DNA of 64,000 nt, from assembly GCA_040387035.1 (NCBI GenBank), contig JAZKEN010000038.1, forward strand, positions 1-64,000, read 5' to 3'. Shown piece by piece: positions 19,121 to 27,505 of the stretch; within the stretch, counting starts at the first letter, position 1, and every line of letters begins with the position of its first letter. The stretch comes from Methylotenera_A sp040387035 (GTDB taxonomy: Bacteria > Pseudomonadota > Gammaproteobacteria > Burkholderiales > Methylophilaceae). The notes beneath the pieces were generated by a model. That model had not been told where the DNA came from and ran no database searches. It saw only the letters and a list, made by a program, of their open reading frames with translations. The position numbers were made by a program, and so were the translations under genes.

Positions 19121-20383
19121 ATGAAATTTGAAACAAAATTGGTAACGAAATTAACGGCTTTAGTATTACTAAGCACATTGGTCGCGGCATGCGATTCAAT
19201 TCCGTTTATTGACACGACATCGGATTACAAAGGCGCAGGCCGTGCTAAGCCTTTAGAAGTGCCGCCTGATTTAACCAGTGTTAAAACCAGCGATGCCTAC
19301 AACGTACCTGGCGGAAGCACCAGCTATAGCACTTACAACCAGGAGCAAGAAGGCCAGGAAGCTGGTACTGAGGTGATTTTGCCTAATACCGACGGCGTGC
19401 GCATGGAAAAAGCCGGTGCGCAGCGCTGGTTGGTGGTCAATGCGCCAGCCGAAAAAATCTGGCCTGCCGTTCGCGAATTCTGGATTGATCAAGGTTTTGC
19501 GGTGCGTGTGGAAAACCCGGAAACAGGCGTCATGGAAACCGAGTGGATTGAAGCGGATGCGATTAAAGCGCAAGATGAAAAAAGAAATATGGGTGAAAAG
19601 TTTGATAAATGGTTGGATAAATTATCAGGCTTGGCCGATAGACGTAAATTCCGTACCCGTTTAGAGCGTGGCGAAAAAGAAGGAACCACGGAAATTTACA
19701 TGACGCATCGCACGGTCAGCAGCGCGCCTGATGATGGTAAAACCAGAATTCAAACCCAACTGGGTGAAATTGAAACCGGTTACCGCGCAGACGCTTCTAA
19801 AAATACAGTAGAAGAAAAAGATGGCGATTTGGACGCGGAATTAATGCGTCGTTTGATGGTAAAACTGGGTGTTGAAGAAAAACGTGCACAACAAATCGTG
19901 GCCAATCCGGTTTCGGAAAAACGCGCAGAAGTATTTAAGGAAGCCGACAGCAGTGTAACCTTGAACCTGAATGATCCATTTGACCGTGGCTGGCGCCGTG
20001 TGGGATTGGCGCTGGATAGAATTGGTTTTGTGATTGAAGACAAAGACCGCTCAAACGGTACGTTCTTTGTGCGCTACTCGGATGTGGATATTGATGATGC
20101 GCCTAAAAAGAAAAAGGGCTTGTTAGATACTTTGGCGTTCTGGAAAGATGATCCTGAGCCGGAAAATAAATCCAAACCGAAAGAGGAAAAAACCATTGTA
20201 GATAAAATACAATTTTGGAAAGGTACCGATGACAAAACCGATTCAGCCAAACAATACCGCATTAAAGTGGTCGAGTTGGAAAACGGCGGTACGCGCGTGA
20301 ACGTTGTGGATAGCGAAAACAAGCGCAATCGCAGCTCAACCGCCAATCGCATTATTTCCTTACTCTACGAACAGCTAAAATAA
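19121..20383 (+). CDS. bamC: Outer membrane assembly lipoprotein BamC
   Basis: About 420 residues with a lipoprotein signal (ALVLLSTLVAACDSIPF; lipobox LVAAC). The N-terminal unstructured stretch that binds BamD follows (YKGAGRAKPLEVPPDL). Two helix-grip domains come next (about residues 100-230 and 275-415). An Asp/Lys-rich insertion with FWKDDPEPENKSK lies in the second domain. I prefer the ATG at 19121, since it gives a standard signal peptide; an in-frame ATG at 19106 adds five residues. BamC is an accessory lipoprotein of the BAM complex at the outer membrane. Confidence 0.9.
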   Translation: MKFETKLVTKLTALVLLSTLVAACDSIPFIDTTSDYKGAGRAKPLEVPPDLTSVKTSDAYNVPGGSTSYSTYNQEQEGQEAGTEVILPNTDGVRMEKAGAQRWLVVNAPAEKIWPAVREFWIDQGFAVRVENPETGVMETEWIEADAIKAQDEKRNMGEKFDKWLDKLSGLADRRKFRTRLERGEKEGTTEIYMTHRTVSSAPDDGKTRIQTQLGEIETGYRADASKNTVEEKDGDLDAELMRRLMVKLGVEEKRAQQIVANPVSEKRAEVFKEADSSVTLNLNDPFDRGWRRVGLALDRIGFVIEDKDRSNGTFFVRYSDVDIDDAPKKKKGLLDTLAFWKDDPEPENKSKPKEEKTIVDKIQFWKGTDDKTDSAKQYRIKVVELENGGTRVNVVDSENKRNRSSTANRIISLLYEQLK

Positions 20384-20393
20384 CAATTCCTGA

Positions 20394-20418
20394 TCCATCA
20401 ATTCTTATTATTGATGGA
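20394..20418 (+). promoter_or_regulatory. 9-bp inverted repeat between bamC and the metallo-beta-lactamase gene
   Basis: TCCATCAAT, a 7-base loop, then ATTGATGGA. No T-run follows, so it is a poor terminator. It may be an attenuating hairpin or mRNA-processing site in the bamC transcript. It ends 15 bases before the next start codon. Confidence 0.35.
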
Positions 20419-20433
20419 CGGGATTGATGCGGG

Positions 20434-21207
20434 ATGAGGTTTGCTTCAATAGGTAGTGGTAGCGCAGGCAATTGCACTGTTATCGAGCAACAATCGACGC
20501 GGTTGTTGCTCGATTGCGGTTTTAGCCTGAAAGAAGTGGTCACTCGCCTGCACAAACTGGACTTAACGCCGGAACAAATCAGCGGCATCTTGATAACGCA
20601 TGAGCATGACGACCATGCCAAAGGTGCTTTTAGACTCGCTGCAAAATACAATATCCCTATTTGGTTATCGCATGGCACGCTTAAAATGTGTGAGCGCTAC
20701 CTGCCAGAAAATGTGCAAATCCAGCTCAATATTATTGATAGCCATACCAGCTTTGAGATTCAGGATTTACAGATCACACCCTATCCGGTGCCGCATGACG
20801 CGCGTGAGCCCACGCAATTCAGCTTTTATGATGGCCAGAATAAACTGGGTGTTTTAACCGACGCCGGTTCTTCTACGCCTTATATCGAACAGGTTTTAAC
20901 GCAATGCGATGCGCTGGTGCTGGAATGTAACCACGATTTGAACATGCTGGAAAATGGCCCCTATGCATGGACGCTTAAAAAGCGCGTAGGCAGCCGGCTT
21001 GGCCATTTGGATAATGCCAGTGCAGCGCGATTGCTGGCGAGTCTGGATAACTCAAAACTGAAACATATTATCGCCGCCCATTTAAGCGCAAAAAATAATA
21101 CACCGGATTTAGCAAAAGCATCGCTCAGCGCAGCGCTTAACTGCGCGCCGGATTGGATAGGCATTGCTGAACAAGGCGCTGGATTTGATTGGCGTACACT
21201 TGATTAA
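20434..21207 (+). CDS. WalJ/YycJ-like metallo-beta-lactamase fold hydrolase
   Basis: A 257-residue protein beginning MRFASIGSGSAGNCTVIE, the usual start of the YycJ/WalJ group. The metal motif is H56-E-H58-D-D60-H61 (LITHEHDDHAKG). Further ligands are seen in YPVPHDAREP, GVLTDAGSS and ECNHDLNML. Members are predicted 5'-3' exonucleases or phosphodiesterases linked to DNA maintenance; the exact substrate is unknown. It lies 50 bases after bamC and ends before a strong terminator. Confidence 0.85.
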   Translation: MRFASIGSGSAGNCTVIEQQSTRLLLDCGFSLKEVVTRLHKLDLTPEQISGILITHEHDDHAKGAFRLAAKYNIPIWLSHGTLKMCERYLPENVQIQLNIIDSHTSFEIQDLQITPYPVPHDAREPTQFSFYDGQNKLGVLTDAGSSTPYIEQVLTQCDALVLECNHDLNMLENGPYAWTLKKRVGSRLGHLDNASAARLLASLDNSKLKHIIAAHLSAKNNTPDLAKASLSAALNCAPDWIGIAEQGAGFDWRTLD

Positions 21208-21272
21208 AACAGGCTGCCGATAGTTAACTATTGTGGATAGCTAAGCGCATCTGGCAATCGTTCCCCATCAAT

Positions 21273-21300
21273 AAAAAAGCCGGCTTAAGCCGGCTTTTTT
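21273..21300. terminator. Bidirectional rho-independent terminator
   Basis: A perfect palindrome: AAAAAAGCCGGC, loop TTAA, GCCGGCTTTTTT. It separates the plus-strand metallo-beta-lactamase gene from the minus-strand lipoprotein gene, and its A/T flanks let it act in both directions. Confidence 0.92.
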
Positions 21301-21321
21301 AAAGGTAATAACCAAAATCTG

Positions 21322-21555
21322 TTATTTAGTTTCTGCAGCCGGGGTTTCAGGTGCAGGGGTGTTTTCAGGTGCAACTTCAGCTGCAGGTGTCGGAGCCGCT
21401 TCAGCAGGAGCAGGAGCTGCTTCAGCTGGTGGTGCAGTTTCAACTGGAGTTTCAACAGCTGGAGTTTCAGGCATTGTAGTATCTTCAGCAGGTTTTTCGC
21501 CACAAGCAGTTAATGCAAGGGCTAATAATGCAGCTAATAGGGCATAACGTGTCAT
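21322..21555 (-). CDS. Small Pro/Ala-rich lipoprotein (paralogue 1)
   Basis: 77 residues from the ATG at 21555: signal peptide MTRYALLAALLALALTACGE with lipobox LTAC, then a low-complexity tail rich in Pro, Ala, Glu and Thr (ETPAVETPVETAPPAEAAP). The tail is probably disordered. An upstream in-frame start would add 12 residues that do not fit a signal peptide. Function unknown. It is a tandem paralogue of the next lipoprotein gene, with which it shares almost all of the signal-peptide DNA. Confidence 0.75.
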   Translation of the reverse strand: MTRYALLAALLALALTACGEKPAEDTTMPETPAVETPVETAPPAEAAPAPAEAAPTPAAEVAPENTPAPETPAAETK

Positions 21556-21674
21556 TTTATATTCCTTAATAAGTTTAACTAAAATAAACAACTTTTCGAT
21601 AGCGCCTAAAAGTTTTGCTATTTAGCTATACCGAATAAAAAAATTCTACCAGTATTTTTTAAAAAAGCCAAAAA

Positions 21675-21698
21675 AAAAGCCGACATTTGTCGGCTTTT
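21675..21698 (-). terminator. Rho-independent terminator after lipoprotein paralogue 2
   Basis: On the minus strand: stem AAAAGCCGAC / GTCGGCTTTT with a 4-base loop, followed by a long T-rich run. It lies 34 bases past the stop of the gene at 21732-22025. Confidence 0.85.
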
Positions 21699-21731
21699 AA
21701 TATTGCAACTAAATCAATTAAAAATTGATGA

Positions 21732-22025
21732 TTAGTTTGCTGGAGTTGCAGCAGCAGCCGCTTCAGTAGCAGCAGCGTCAGTCGCAGCAGCAGCAGCGTC
21801 CGTAGCAGCAGCAGCAGCATCAGTTGCTGCAGCAGCAGCTTCAGTAGCGGCTTCAGCAGCTGGGTTAGCTTCAGTTGCAACAGCAGCTTCGCCAGCAGCA
21901 GCAGCAGCTTCGCCAGCAGCTTCAGTTGCAGTAGCAGCCGCTTCAGCAGCTTCTTCAGCAGGTTTTTCGCCACAAGCAGTTAATGCAAGTGCTAATAATG
22001 CAGCTAATAGAGCAGAACGTGTCAT
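21732..22025 (-). CDS. Small Ala-rich lipoprotein (paralogue 2)
   Basis: 97 residues: signal peptide MTRSALLAALLALALTACGE with lipobox LTAC, then a tail almost entirely of Ala, Thr, Glu and Asp. The tail has a seven-residue repeat (AAAAATD, three times) in its second half. The signal peptide differs by one residue from the neighbour at 21322, while the tails are unlike each other. An Ala-rich amphipathic tail of this sort could form a helix, as in Lpp-like proteins, but no function is known. Confidence 0.72.
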   Translation of the reverse strand: MTRSALLAALLALALTACGEKPAEEAAEAAATATEAAGEAAAAAGEAAVATEANPAAEAATEAAAAATDAAAAATDAAAAATDAAATEAAAAATPAN

Positions 22026-22225
22026 TTTTATATTCCTTAAACAGAGAGTAGACTAAAAGTTGAAACCAATTACGGTGGACCACTTTTAGCCCAACCGAAT
22101 GGACTGAATTTTACCAGTAATTATAGAAAATTCCAGTATATTTTTGATTATACGAAACTTTTTTTAGTAAAAAGCCGTTGATTTGCAACAATTTATCGCA
22201 TGAACCTCATTAAAACCTTAAATAT

Positions 22226-23044
22226 TTAGTCCACTTTGATAAATAGACTACTGTTTAGCGTACTGGAGGCGGATTGTGAGCCTAGGATTTTGCGACTGAT
22301 TTCATCCTTATTTTGCATAGTGCCACCAATATCCAGCCACTCGCCGATATTTAACCTGACCACAGTGCTGAGTGTTTCAAAATCAATAAAACCTTGCTGG
22401 TTTAAGCTCGAAATACGCGGTGTGATTTCTAACTCTACCTGATTGCCGATGGTGCGTGGCCGCACGGCAAAGCCGGTAGTGACTTCGTGCCAGTCGCTTA
22501 CACGCTCAATTTGAATATAACGCCGCGTTATACTGACCCATTCTTGAGTAAAAGGTATTATTTGGCCGCTACTGATATAAGCGCGTTCACCGTCTAATAC
22601 ACTTATAAACTGGTTGCCACTTTGGCGCGTGCTGCTGCTGTTACGTTCAACGATGATGCGCCCGCCATTGGTTTGCGTGCGCCTGCTGTTGGATATGCTT
22701 ACATTGCCAGCGCTGACGGTGCCGCTCGCTTCTGTTCGTGCCGATTGGCCGCTTTGCTGCATGCTATTGCTCACGGTAATCCTGCGATTTACCCTGGCTG
22801 CATCCAGTTTTTCCACGATGGCTTCGATTTCGCGCATGCGCTCAGGCGAAGCGCGCAAGATAAGTTGATTGTCTATGCCGGTAGCAGTACCATCCACCCC
22901 AACCATCGGTGAAATAGTCGGCAACAAGTCATTCGCAAAGCGGTGCTGCAAGGTAATGATTTTAAATTCGGATTCTGCAAAAACCGGCGAACATATTAGC
23001 GCAAGGCCCAAGCTTAGGAAAAGTCGACTGAGGATTTGCAGCAT
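22226..23044 (-). CDS. Lone secretin-like periplasmic protein
   Basis: 272 residues with a signal peptide (MLQILSRLFLSLGLALICSP, cleavage near VFA). An N-domain-like unit follows (FKIITLQHRFANDLLPTISP, then LILRASPERMREIEAIVEKL). A Ser/Gln/Arg-rich linker separates it from a beta-rich region resembling the start of a secretin barrel (SSGQIIPFTQEW, GFAVRPRTIGNQVELEITPR, EWLDIGGTM). It is far shorter than a true secretin (500-700 residues) and lacks the barrel tip. It lies 3 bases after the DUF7931 gene, and no secretion genes are near. It may be a stand-alone periplasmic protein derived from the secretin fold. Confidence 0.65.
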   Translation of the reverse strand: MLQILSRLFLSLGLALICSPVFAESEFKIITLQHRFANDLLPTISPMVGVDGTATGIDNQLILRASPERMREIEAIVEKLDAARVNRRITVSNSMQQSGQSARTEASGTVSAGNVSISNSRRTQTNGGRIIVERNSSSTRQSGNQFISVLDGERAYISSGQIIPFTQEWVSITRRYIQIERVSDWHEVTTGFAVRPRTIGNQVELEITPRISSLNQQGFIDFETLSTVVRLNIGEWLDIGGTMQNKDEISRKILGSQSASSTLNSSLFIKVD

Positions 23045-23047
23045 GAT

Positions 23048-23542
23048 TTACAGCCCCAACTTGGTGATTGAAAGCGTTTCAGTGGTTTCCGCCAACAACT
23101 CATCAAAACGCAATAGCAAGCTGGCGCTGGTATCGATATCGTCCAGCGCGTATTTAAAACGCGCTTGGTCGATATGAAAGCGGCGGCAATAATGCCGCTT
23201 ATCCGCAATCACAAAACAATCTTTAGCGATTTTGGCGAAATGATTGGTTTCATAAATGGTCATTCTATGGCCGTAAATACGCAGCAAATCCATTAAACGC
23301 GGGCAATTGGCATGAAAAAAATGCGTATCCTGCAAAATAATGGTGAGTTTTACCTGCTCACCTTTTTGCAAAAAAGCATGGATTAAATCGTAGCGCTTCA
23401 CGCTGGCGTAGTCGCCTTTGCCAAAATCCTGGTCAAAAATACACAAATCATTGCTGGCTTGCGCAATCACCGTATCTAGTGCCAGCGCATAATTGCGCTC
23501 ACCCACTAATACGCTATCGGGTTTGAGCTCTGCATCATCCAT
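23048..23542 (-). CDS. DUF7931-like protein of unknown function
   Basis: 164 residues, soluble, no signal peptide. Recognisable stretches are ALDTVIAQASNDLCIFDQDF, then QVKLTIILQDTHFFHANCPR and LLRIYGHRMTIYETN. The pattern of strands and helices recalls a phospholipase-D-like or nucleotide-binding half domain, but no HKD motif is visible. It is placed between a ribosomal oxygenase gene and the lone secretin-like gene, with spacings of 27 and 3 bases, so the three probably form one operon. The DUF7931 name is from memory of the family and is moderately sure. Confidence 0.55.
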   Translation of the reverse strand: MDDAELKPDSVLVGERNYALALDTVIAQASNDLCIFDQDFGKGDYASVKRYDLIHAFLQKGEQVKLTIILQDTHFFHANCPRLMDLLRIYGHRMTIYETNHFAKIAKDCFVIADKRHYCRRFHIDQARFKYALDDIDTSASLLLRFDELLAETTETLSITKLGL

Positions 23543-23569
23543 CTTGATTTACCCCTTCTTATTCGCCGC

Positions 23570-24733
23570 TTATTCAAGGCCAATAAAACCCGCCAAATAG
23601 CTTTCATATAAAACCTCAGCCAGCTGCGCCTGCAACTCGCTGCTTTGAGTGTCTAAGTTTAAGTAACGTTGGTTGGCCAACTCTTGCATACAAGGCATTA
23701 ATTTTTTTGAAACAATCAGCTTTTCGCCATTTAAATAAAAGGCATCATTGCTAAACAGCATCTGCGATTTCAAATCCAGCATCAATGATTTATGTTGCAA
23801 TTGGGCGGTGAATTTTTGTAAATTGAGTTTCTTAGCCGGCTCAAAGTACACATCCGGCTTGGGTTCGGTCAGGTATTTCCCTAAAAAATCGGCAATATGA
23901 TTGTTATCCCAATTAATTTTTTGCAGCATAGTGCTGACTTTGTTGACCATCGCATCACTGATGGCGGCCGGATGCTCTTGCAATGGTAAATCCGGGTCAC
24001 TGTAGAGCGGATTCTCTGCATGGCTAGTGCCTGTATTAGCGGCCAGGCTGTCTTGCAGGTAGCTTAAAAACTCATGAACCAGTTCGTCAGTTTTGGGTGC
24101 CCGGAATCCAATCGAATAGGTCATGCAATTGTCCCCCACCGACACTCCCCAATGCGCAATTTGCGGTGGTAAGTACAGCATGTCACCGGCTTCCAGTTGC
24201 CACTCCTGTTCCGCTACAAAATTTTTCAGTATTTTCAAGGGTGCATCTTCTATCAGGCTTAAGTCGGTTTGAGTGCTGATCTTCCAGTTTCTACGACCGC
24301 TGCCTTGCAATAAAAAAACATCATAACTGTCTACATGTGCGCCCACACCGCCGCCATCCGGCGCATAGCTCACCATCAAGTCATCCAGGCGCGCCTTTGG
24401 TATAAAGTCAAATTGGTTTAATAATTCAGTCGCTTCAGGCAAGTAGTGATTAACGCTTTGCACCAGCAGCGTCCAATCCTTGCCAGGCAATTTGGTAAAG
24501 TCGGCATCATCAAAAGGGCCGTTTTTAACCTGCCATTTGCTGCCTTTTTTCTGCACGATCCGGGCTTGTACATCATCTTCGCAGGCTAATCCAGCCAGCT
24601 CTTCTGGGCTTAATAAGCCAGTAAAGCCAGGAATGGCGTTTTTGATCAGCAAAGGCTTTTTCTGCCAATATTCGGCTAAAAATTCCGCTGGGGTTAGTCC
24701 ATTTAAAAGAGGAGTTGCTTGATGACTGGGCAT
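23570..24733 (-). CDS. JmjC/cupin ribosomal oxygenase (RoxA/YcfD-like)
   Basis: About 387 residues from the ATG at 24733 (MPSHQATPLLNGLTPAEFLA); an open start at 24817 would add 28 residues and is less like the family. The Fe(II)/2-oxoglutarate facial triad is visible: HxD in GVGAHVDSYDVFLLQ and a distal His in LPPQIAHWGVSVGD. RoxA/YcfD hydroxylates Arg81 of ribosomal protein uL16. The C-terminal winged-helix-like domain (LKSQMLFSNDAFYLNGEK) supports this group over other cupins. It heads a minus-strand unit with DUF7931 and secretin-like genes. Confidence 0.85.
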   Translation of the reverse strand: MPSHQATPLLNGLTPAEFLAEYWQKKPLLIKNAIPGFTGLLSPEELAGLACEDDVQARIVQKKGSKWQVKNGPFDDADFTKLPGKDWTLLVQSVNHYLPEATELLNQFDFIPKARLDDLMVSYAPDGGGVGAHVDSYDVFLLQGSGRRNWKISTQTDLSLIEDAPLKILKNFVAEQEWQLEAGDMLYLPPQIAHWGVSVGDNCMTYSIGFRAPKTDELVHEFLSYLQDSLAANTGTSHAENPLYSDPDLPLQEHPAAISDAMVNKVSTMLQKINWDNNHIADFLGKYLTEPKPDVYFEPAKKLNLQKFTAQLQHKSLMLDLKSQMLFSNDAFYLNGEKLIVSKKLMPCMQELANQRYLNLDTQSSELQAQLAEVLYESYLAGFIGLE

Positions 24734-24866
24734 TATCTTTAAGCTTAATAGGTATTGGCGATATGATAACCCATGAATCTGGGATGATAAAAAATCATCA
24801 ATTGCGGAGGTATACAACTTGGTATATATTGACGGTTAAATAGTTCATATTCAACTGGGGCACAAT

Positions 24867-25238
24867 ATGGCGACAGCAACTGATCTTAACGATTACGACG
24901 CGATTTCTAAAGTGATCCAGCACTATATCGATGGTGCAAGATCGGGCAAGGGCGCGCTGATGAAGCCCGCTTTTCATAACGATGCAACCATATTCGGTTA
25001 TGTCGGGCCAGATTTGTTTGCCGGCCCCATACAAGGCCTATATGACTGGAATGACGCAAACGGCCCTGCAACCGGCATCGTTTCACGCATTGCCAATATT
25101 GATCTGGTGGGCACAGTGGCCAGCGTGCGCCTGGAATCGGACAACTGGACAGGCCATCGATTTACCGATTTTTTTAACCTGTTAAAAGTAGACGGCGAAT
25201 GGAAAGTGATGAACAAAGTTTTTCATTTGCATGCCTAA
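24867..25238 (+). CDS. NTF2-like / lumazine-binding-like protein
   Basis: 123 residues spanning one complete NTF2-like fold: an N-terminal helix (DYDAISKVIQHYIDGARSGK), the conserved FHNDATIFGYVG, the strand IANIDLVGTVASVRLESDNW and the closing FFNLLKVDGEWKVMNKVFH. It resembles the Lumazine_bd_2 subgroup, whose ligands are unknown. It is divergent from the RoxA gene and 75 bases before the molybdopterin oxidoreductase, possibly in the same transcript. Confidence 0.75.
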   Translation: MATATDLNDYDAISKVIQHYIDGARSGKGALMKPAFHNDATIFGYVGPDLFAGPIQGLYDWNDANGPATGIVSRIANIDLVGTVASVRLESDNWTGHRFTDFFNLLKVDGEWKVMNKVFHLHA

Positions 25239-25313
25239 AAATTAGCCACAAAATTCGCATGAAATAGTAAAAAATAATTTAGCTATATTGATGATTGTTT
25301 GAGGAGTGATGAC

Positions 25314-27458
25314 ATGAATGCACCTGCCGATTTAAAAAATACCGATAACACAATTAAGACTTTTCATGGCGGCTGCCCGCATGATTGCCCGGACACCTGC
25401 AGCATGGTTTATTCGGTGCAAAATGAAAAGCTCATCTCGGTTAAAGGCAATCCTGATCATCCCATGACGCGCGGCGGCTTGTGCGTCAAACTCAAGGATT
25501 ACGAAAAACGCCACTACCACCCGGACCGCCTGCTGTACCCAATGAAGCGTACCGGCCCTAAAGGCAGTAAGCAATTTGAAAGAATCACCTGGGATGAAGC
25601 GCTGGATACCATCGTCAGTAAGTGGCAAGGTATTATCAAGCAAAGCGGCCCACGTGCGATTATGCCGGCCAGCTACCTGGGCAACCAGGGCTTGGTTCAT
25701 GGCTTAAACGGCGGCGATGCGTTTTTTAACCGCATGGGTGCCACGGTGACCGAGCGTACTTTCTGTGGTGAAGGCTCATGCACCGCATGGTTACTCACGG
25801 TTGGGCCAACGGCAGGTGTGTGCCCAGAAAGCTTTATCCATTCTAAATACATCATTATCTGGGCCTGCAATTCGGTTTCTACCAATTTGCACCACTGGCA
25901 TATCATCCACGAGGCACAGAAAAAAGGCACTAAAGTGGTGGTGGTGGATTCTTACGCCTCTAAGACCGCCAAAGAAGCCGATTGGCATATTGCGCCCAAA
26001 CCAGGTACCGATGGCGCGCTGGCAATGGCCATGATGAACGTGATTATTGAAGAAGGCCTGGTAGACCAGGATTATGTGGATAATTACACCGTCGGCTACG
26101 CTGAATTAGCCGAACGTGCCAAAACCCGCACCCCTGAATGGGCTGAAAAGATCACCGGTATACCTGCAGAAGATATCCGCAGATTCGCCAGGGAATACGC
26201 CACTACGCCACCAGCGGCGATTCGCTTGGGTGTTGCATTGGAGAGAAGTTATGGCGGTAGCCAGGCCATTCGCGCCGTGACTTGTTTGCCTGCGCTGATT
26301 GGCGCCTGGCGTCATGTGGGCGGTGGTGCGCTCCAATTCCCGGTGTGGGAGCACCCATACAGATTCGATGTGATTTCACGCCCTGACTTGATTCCGGAAG
26401 GCACGCCGGTGGTGAATATCCTGCAACTTGGCCGTGTGCTGACCGGTGAAATTGAGTTAGATACCCCGATTCAATCCATCATGGTGTGGAATACCAACCC
26501 GGTAACGCAATCGCCCGAAACCGACAAGATTATTAAAGGCCTAGAGCGCGAAGATTTATTCACCATTGTAGCGGACCACTTTATTACCGATACCGCCGCC
26601 TATGCCGATATCGTGTTGCCGGCGACAATGGGTGCGGAGATGGAAGATATGATTCTCTCCTGGGGGCATTTGTACCTGACCTATAACGCCAAGTGCGTAG
26701 AGGCACCGGGTGAGGCGATTTCCAATAACGAGATTTTCCGCCGCTTGGCCAAACGTTTGGGCTTTGAAGAGGACAATTTTAAATGGTCAGATTCGGAATG
26801 TTTAGAGAATTATGTGGCTTGGGATTCACCAGCCTGTGACGGTATTGATTTAGCCTATTTACGTGAGCATGGTTTTGCAAGGCTGAATGTGGGCACCAAA
26901 GATAACCGCGCACCGCATAAAGAAGGCAACTTCCCTACACCAACCGGCAAATGCATGTTCCTGGTAGAAGGCGCCAAAAACTTTGTGGCAGGGCCATTCC
27001 GCCAAATGTATGAAGGCTTTCAACCGGGTGAAGATTTGGATTCATTGCCGGATTACGTCGCCTCGCGCGAATCTGCGGATAGCAATCCGGAACTGGCCGC
27101 TAAATTCCCATTAAGCATCATTTCGCCGAAAAGCCATGGTTTTTTAAACTCCTGTTATGCCAATGTGGTAGAAAAAATTAAAGGACAGGGTGAGCAGTTT
27201 GTGATGATCAATGCCGCCGATGCGGATATGCGCGGTATTAAAGAAGGCTCAAAAGTGCGAGTGTTTAATGATAGGGGCGCCTTTGAAGGTGATGCGCGCA
27301 TTACTAAAGATGTGAATCCCGGGATTGTGGTTGCAACGCTGGGCTATTGGCGCCAGCTGAATAAGGGCACGGTGAATTGTATTAGTTCGGCGGAGTTTGG
27401 GGATATGGGGCATTCGACTACGTTTTCGGATAATTTGGTGCAGGTGGAATTGGGATAG
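25314..27458 (+). CDS. Molybdopterin-dependent oxidoreductase (DMSO reductase superfamily)
   Basis: 714 residues from the ATG at 25314, which has GAGGAG 7 bases upstream (the TTG at 25299 is unlikely). An N-terminal [4Fe-4S] motif is present (GGCPHDCPDTCSMVYSV, with the fourth Cys in RGGLCVKLKDYE). The molybdopterin core follows (IIWACNSVSTNLHHW, KVVVVDSYASKTAKEADWHI, then LPATMGAEMEDMILSWGHLY). The C-terminal dinucleotide-binding barrel has SPKSHGFLNSCYANV. The stretch FCGEGSCTAW may carry the Mo ligand. There is no Tat signal, so it is cytoplasmic. Electron-transfer subunits are absent nearby; substrate unknown. Confidence 0.85.
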   Translation: MNAPADLKNTDNTIKTFHGGCPHDCPDTCSMVYSVQNEKLISVKGNPDHPMTRGGLCVKLKDYEKRHYHPDRLLYPMKRTGPKGSKQFERITWDEALDTIVSKWQGIIKQSGPRAIMPASYLGNQGLVHGLNGGDAFFNRMGATVTERTFCGEGSCTAWLLTVGPTAGVCPESFIHSKYIIIWACNSVSTNLHHWHIIHEAQKKGTKVVVVDSYASKTAKEADWHIAPKPGTDGALAMAMMNVIIEEGLVDQDYVDNYTVGYAELAERAKTRTPEWAEKITGIPAEDIRRFAREYATTPPAAIRLGVALERSYGGSQAIRAVTCLPALIGAWRHVGGGALQFPVWEHPYRFDVISRPDLIPEGTPVVNILQLGRVLTGEIELDTPIQSIMVWNTNPVTQSPETDKIIKGLEREDLFTIVADHFITDTAAYADIVLPATMGAEMEDMILSWGHLYLTYNAKCVEAPGEAISNNEIFRRLAKRLGFEEDNFKWSDSECLENYVAWDSPACDGIDLAYLREHGFARLNVGTKDNRAPHKEGNFPTPTGKCMFLVEGAKNFVAGPFRQMYEGFQPGEDLDSLPDYVASRESADSNPELAAKFPLSIISPKSHGFLNSCYANVVEKIKGQGEQFVMINAADADMRGIKEGSKVRVFNDRGAFEGDARITKDVNPGIVVATLGYWRQLNKGTVNCISSAEFGDMGHSTTFSDNLVQVELG

Positions 27459-27505
27459 ACGGTCACATAAAGGCTGACTTTGGTTGGCTTTGATGTGATT
27501 GCAAT

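Noticed and set aside
21659..21973. Leu/Lys-rich minus-strand frame overlapping the Ala-rich lipoprotein
   Set aside because: It is a frame-shifted reading of the low-complexity GCA repeats, without a ribosome binding site; the lipoprotein frame has a signal peptide.
25740..25800. Selenocysteine codon in the molybdopterin oxidoreductase
   Set aside because: The candidate metal-ligand region reads Cys and Ser codons with no in-frame UGA.
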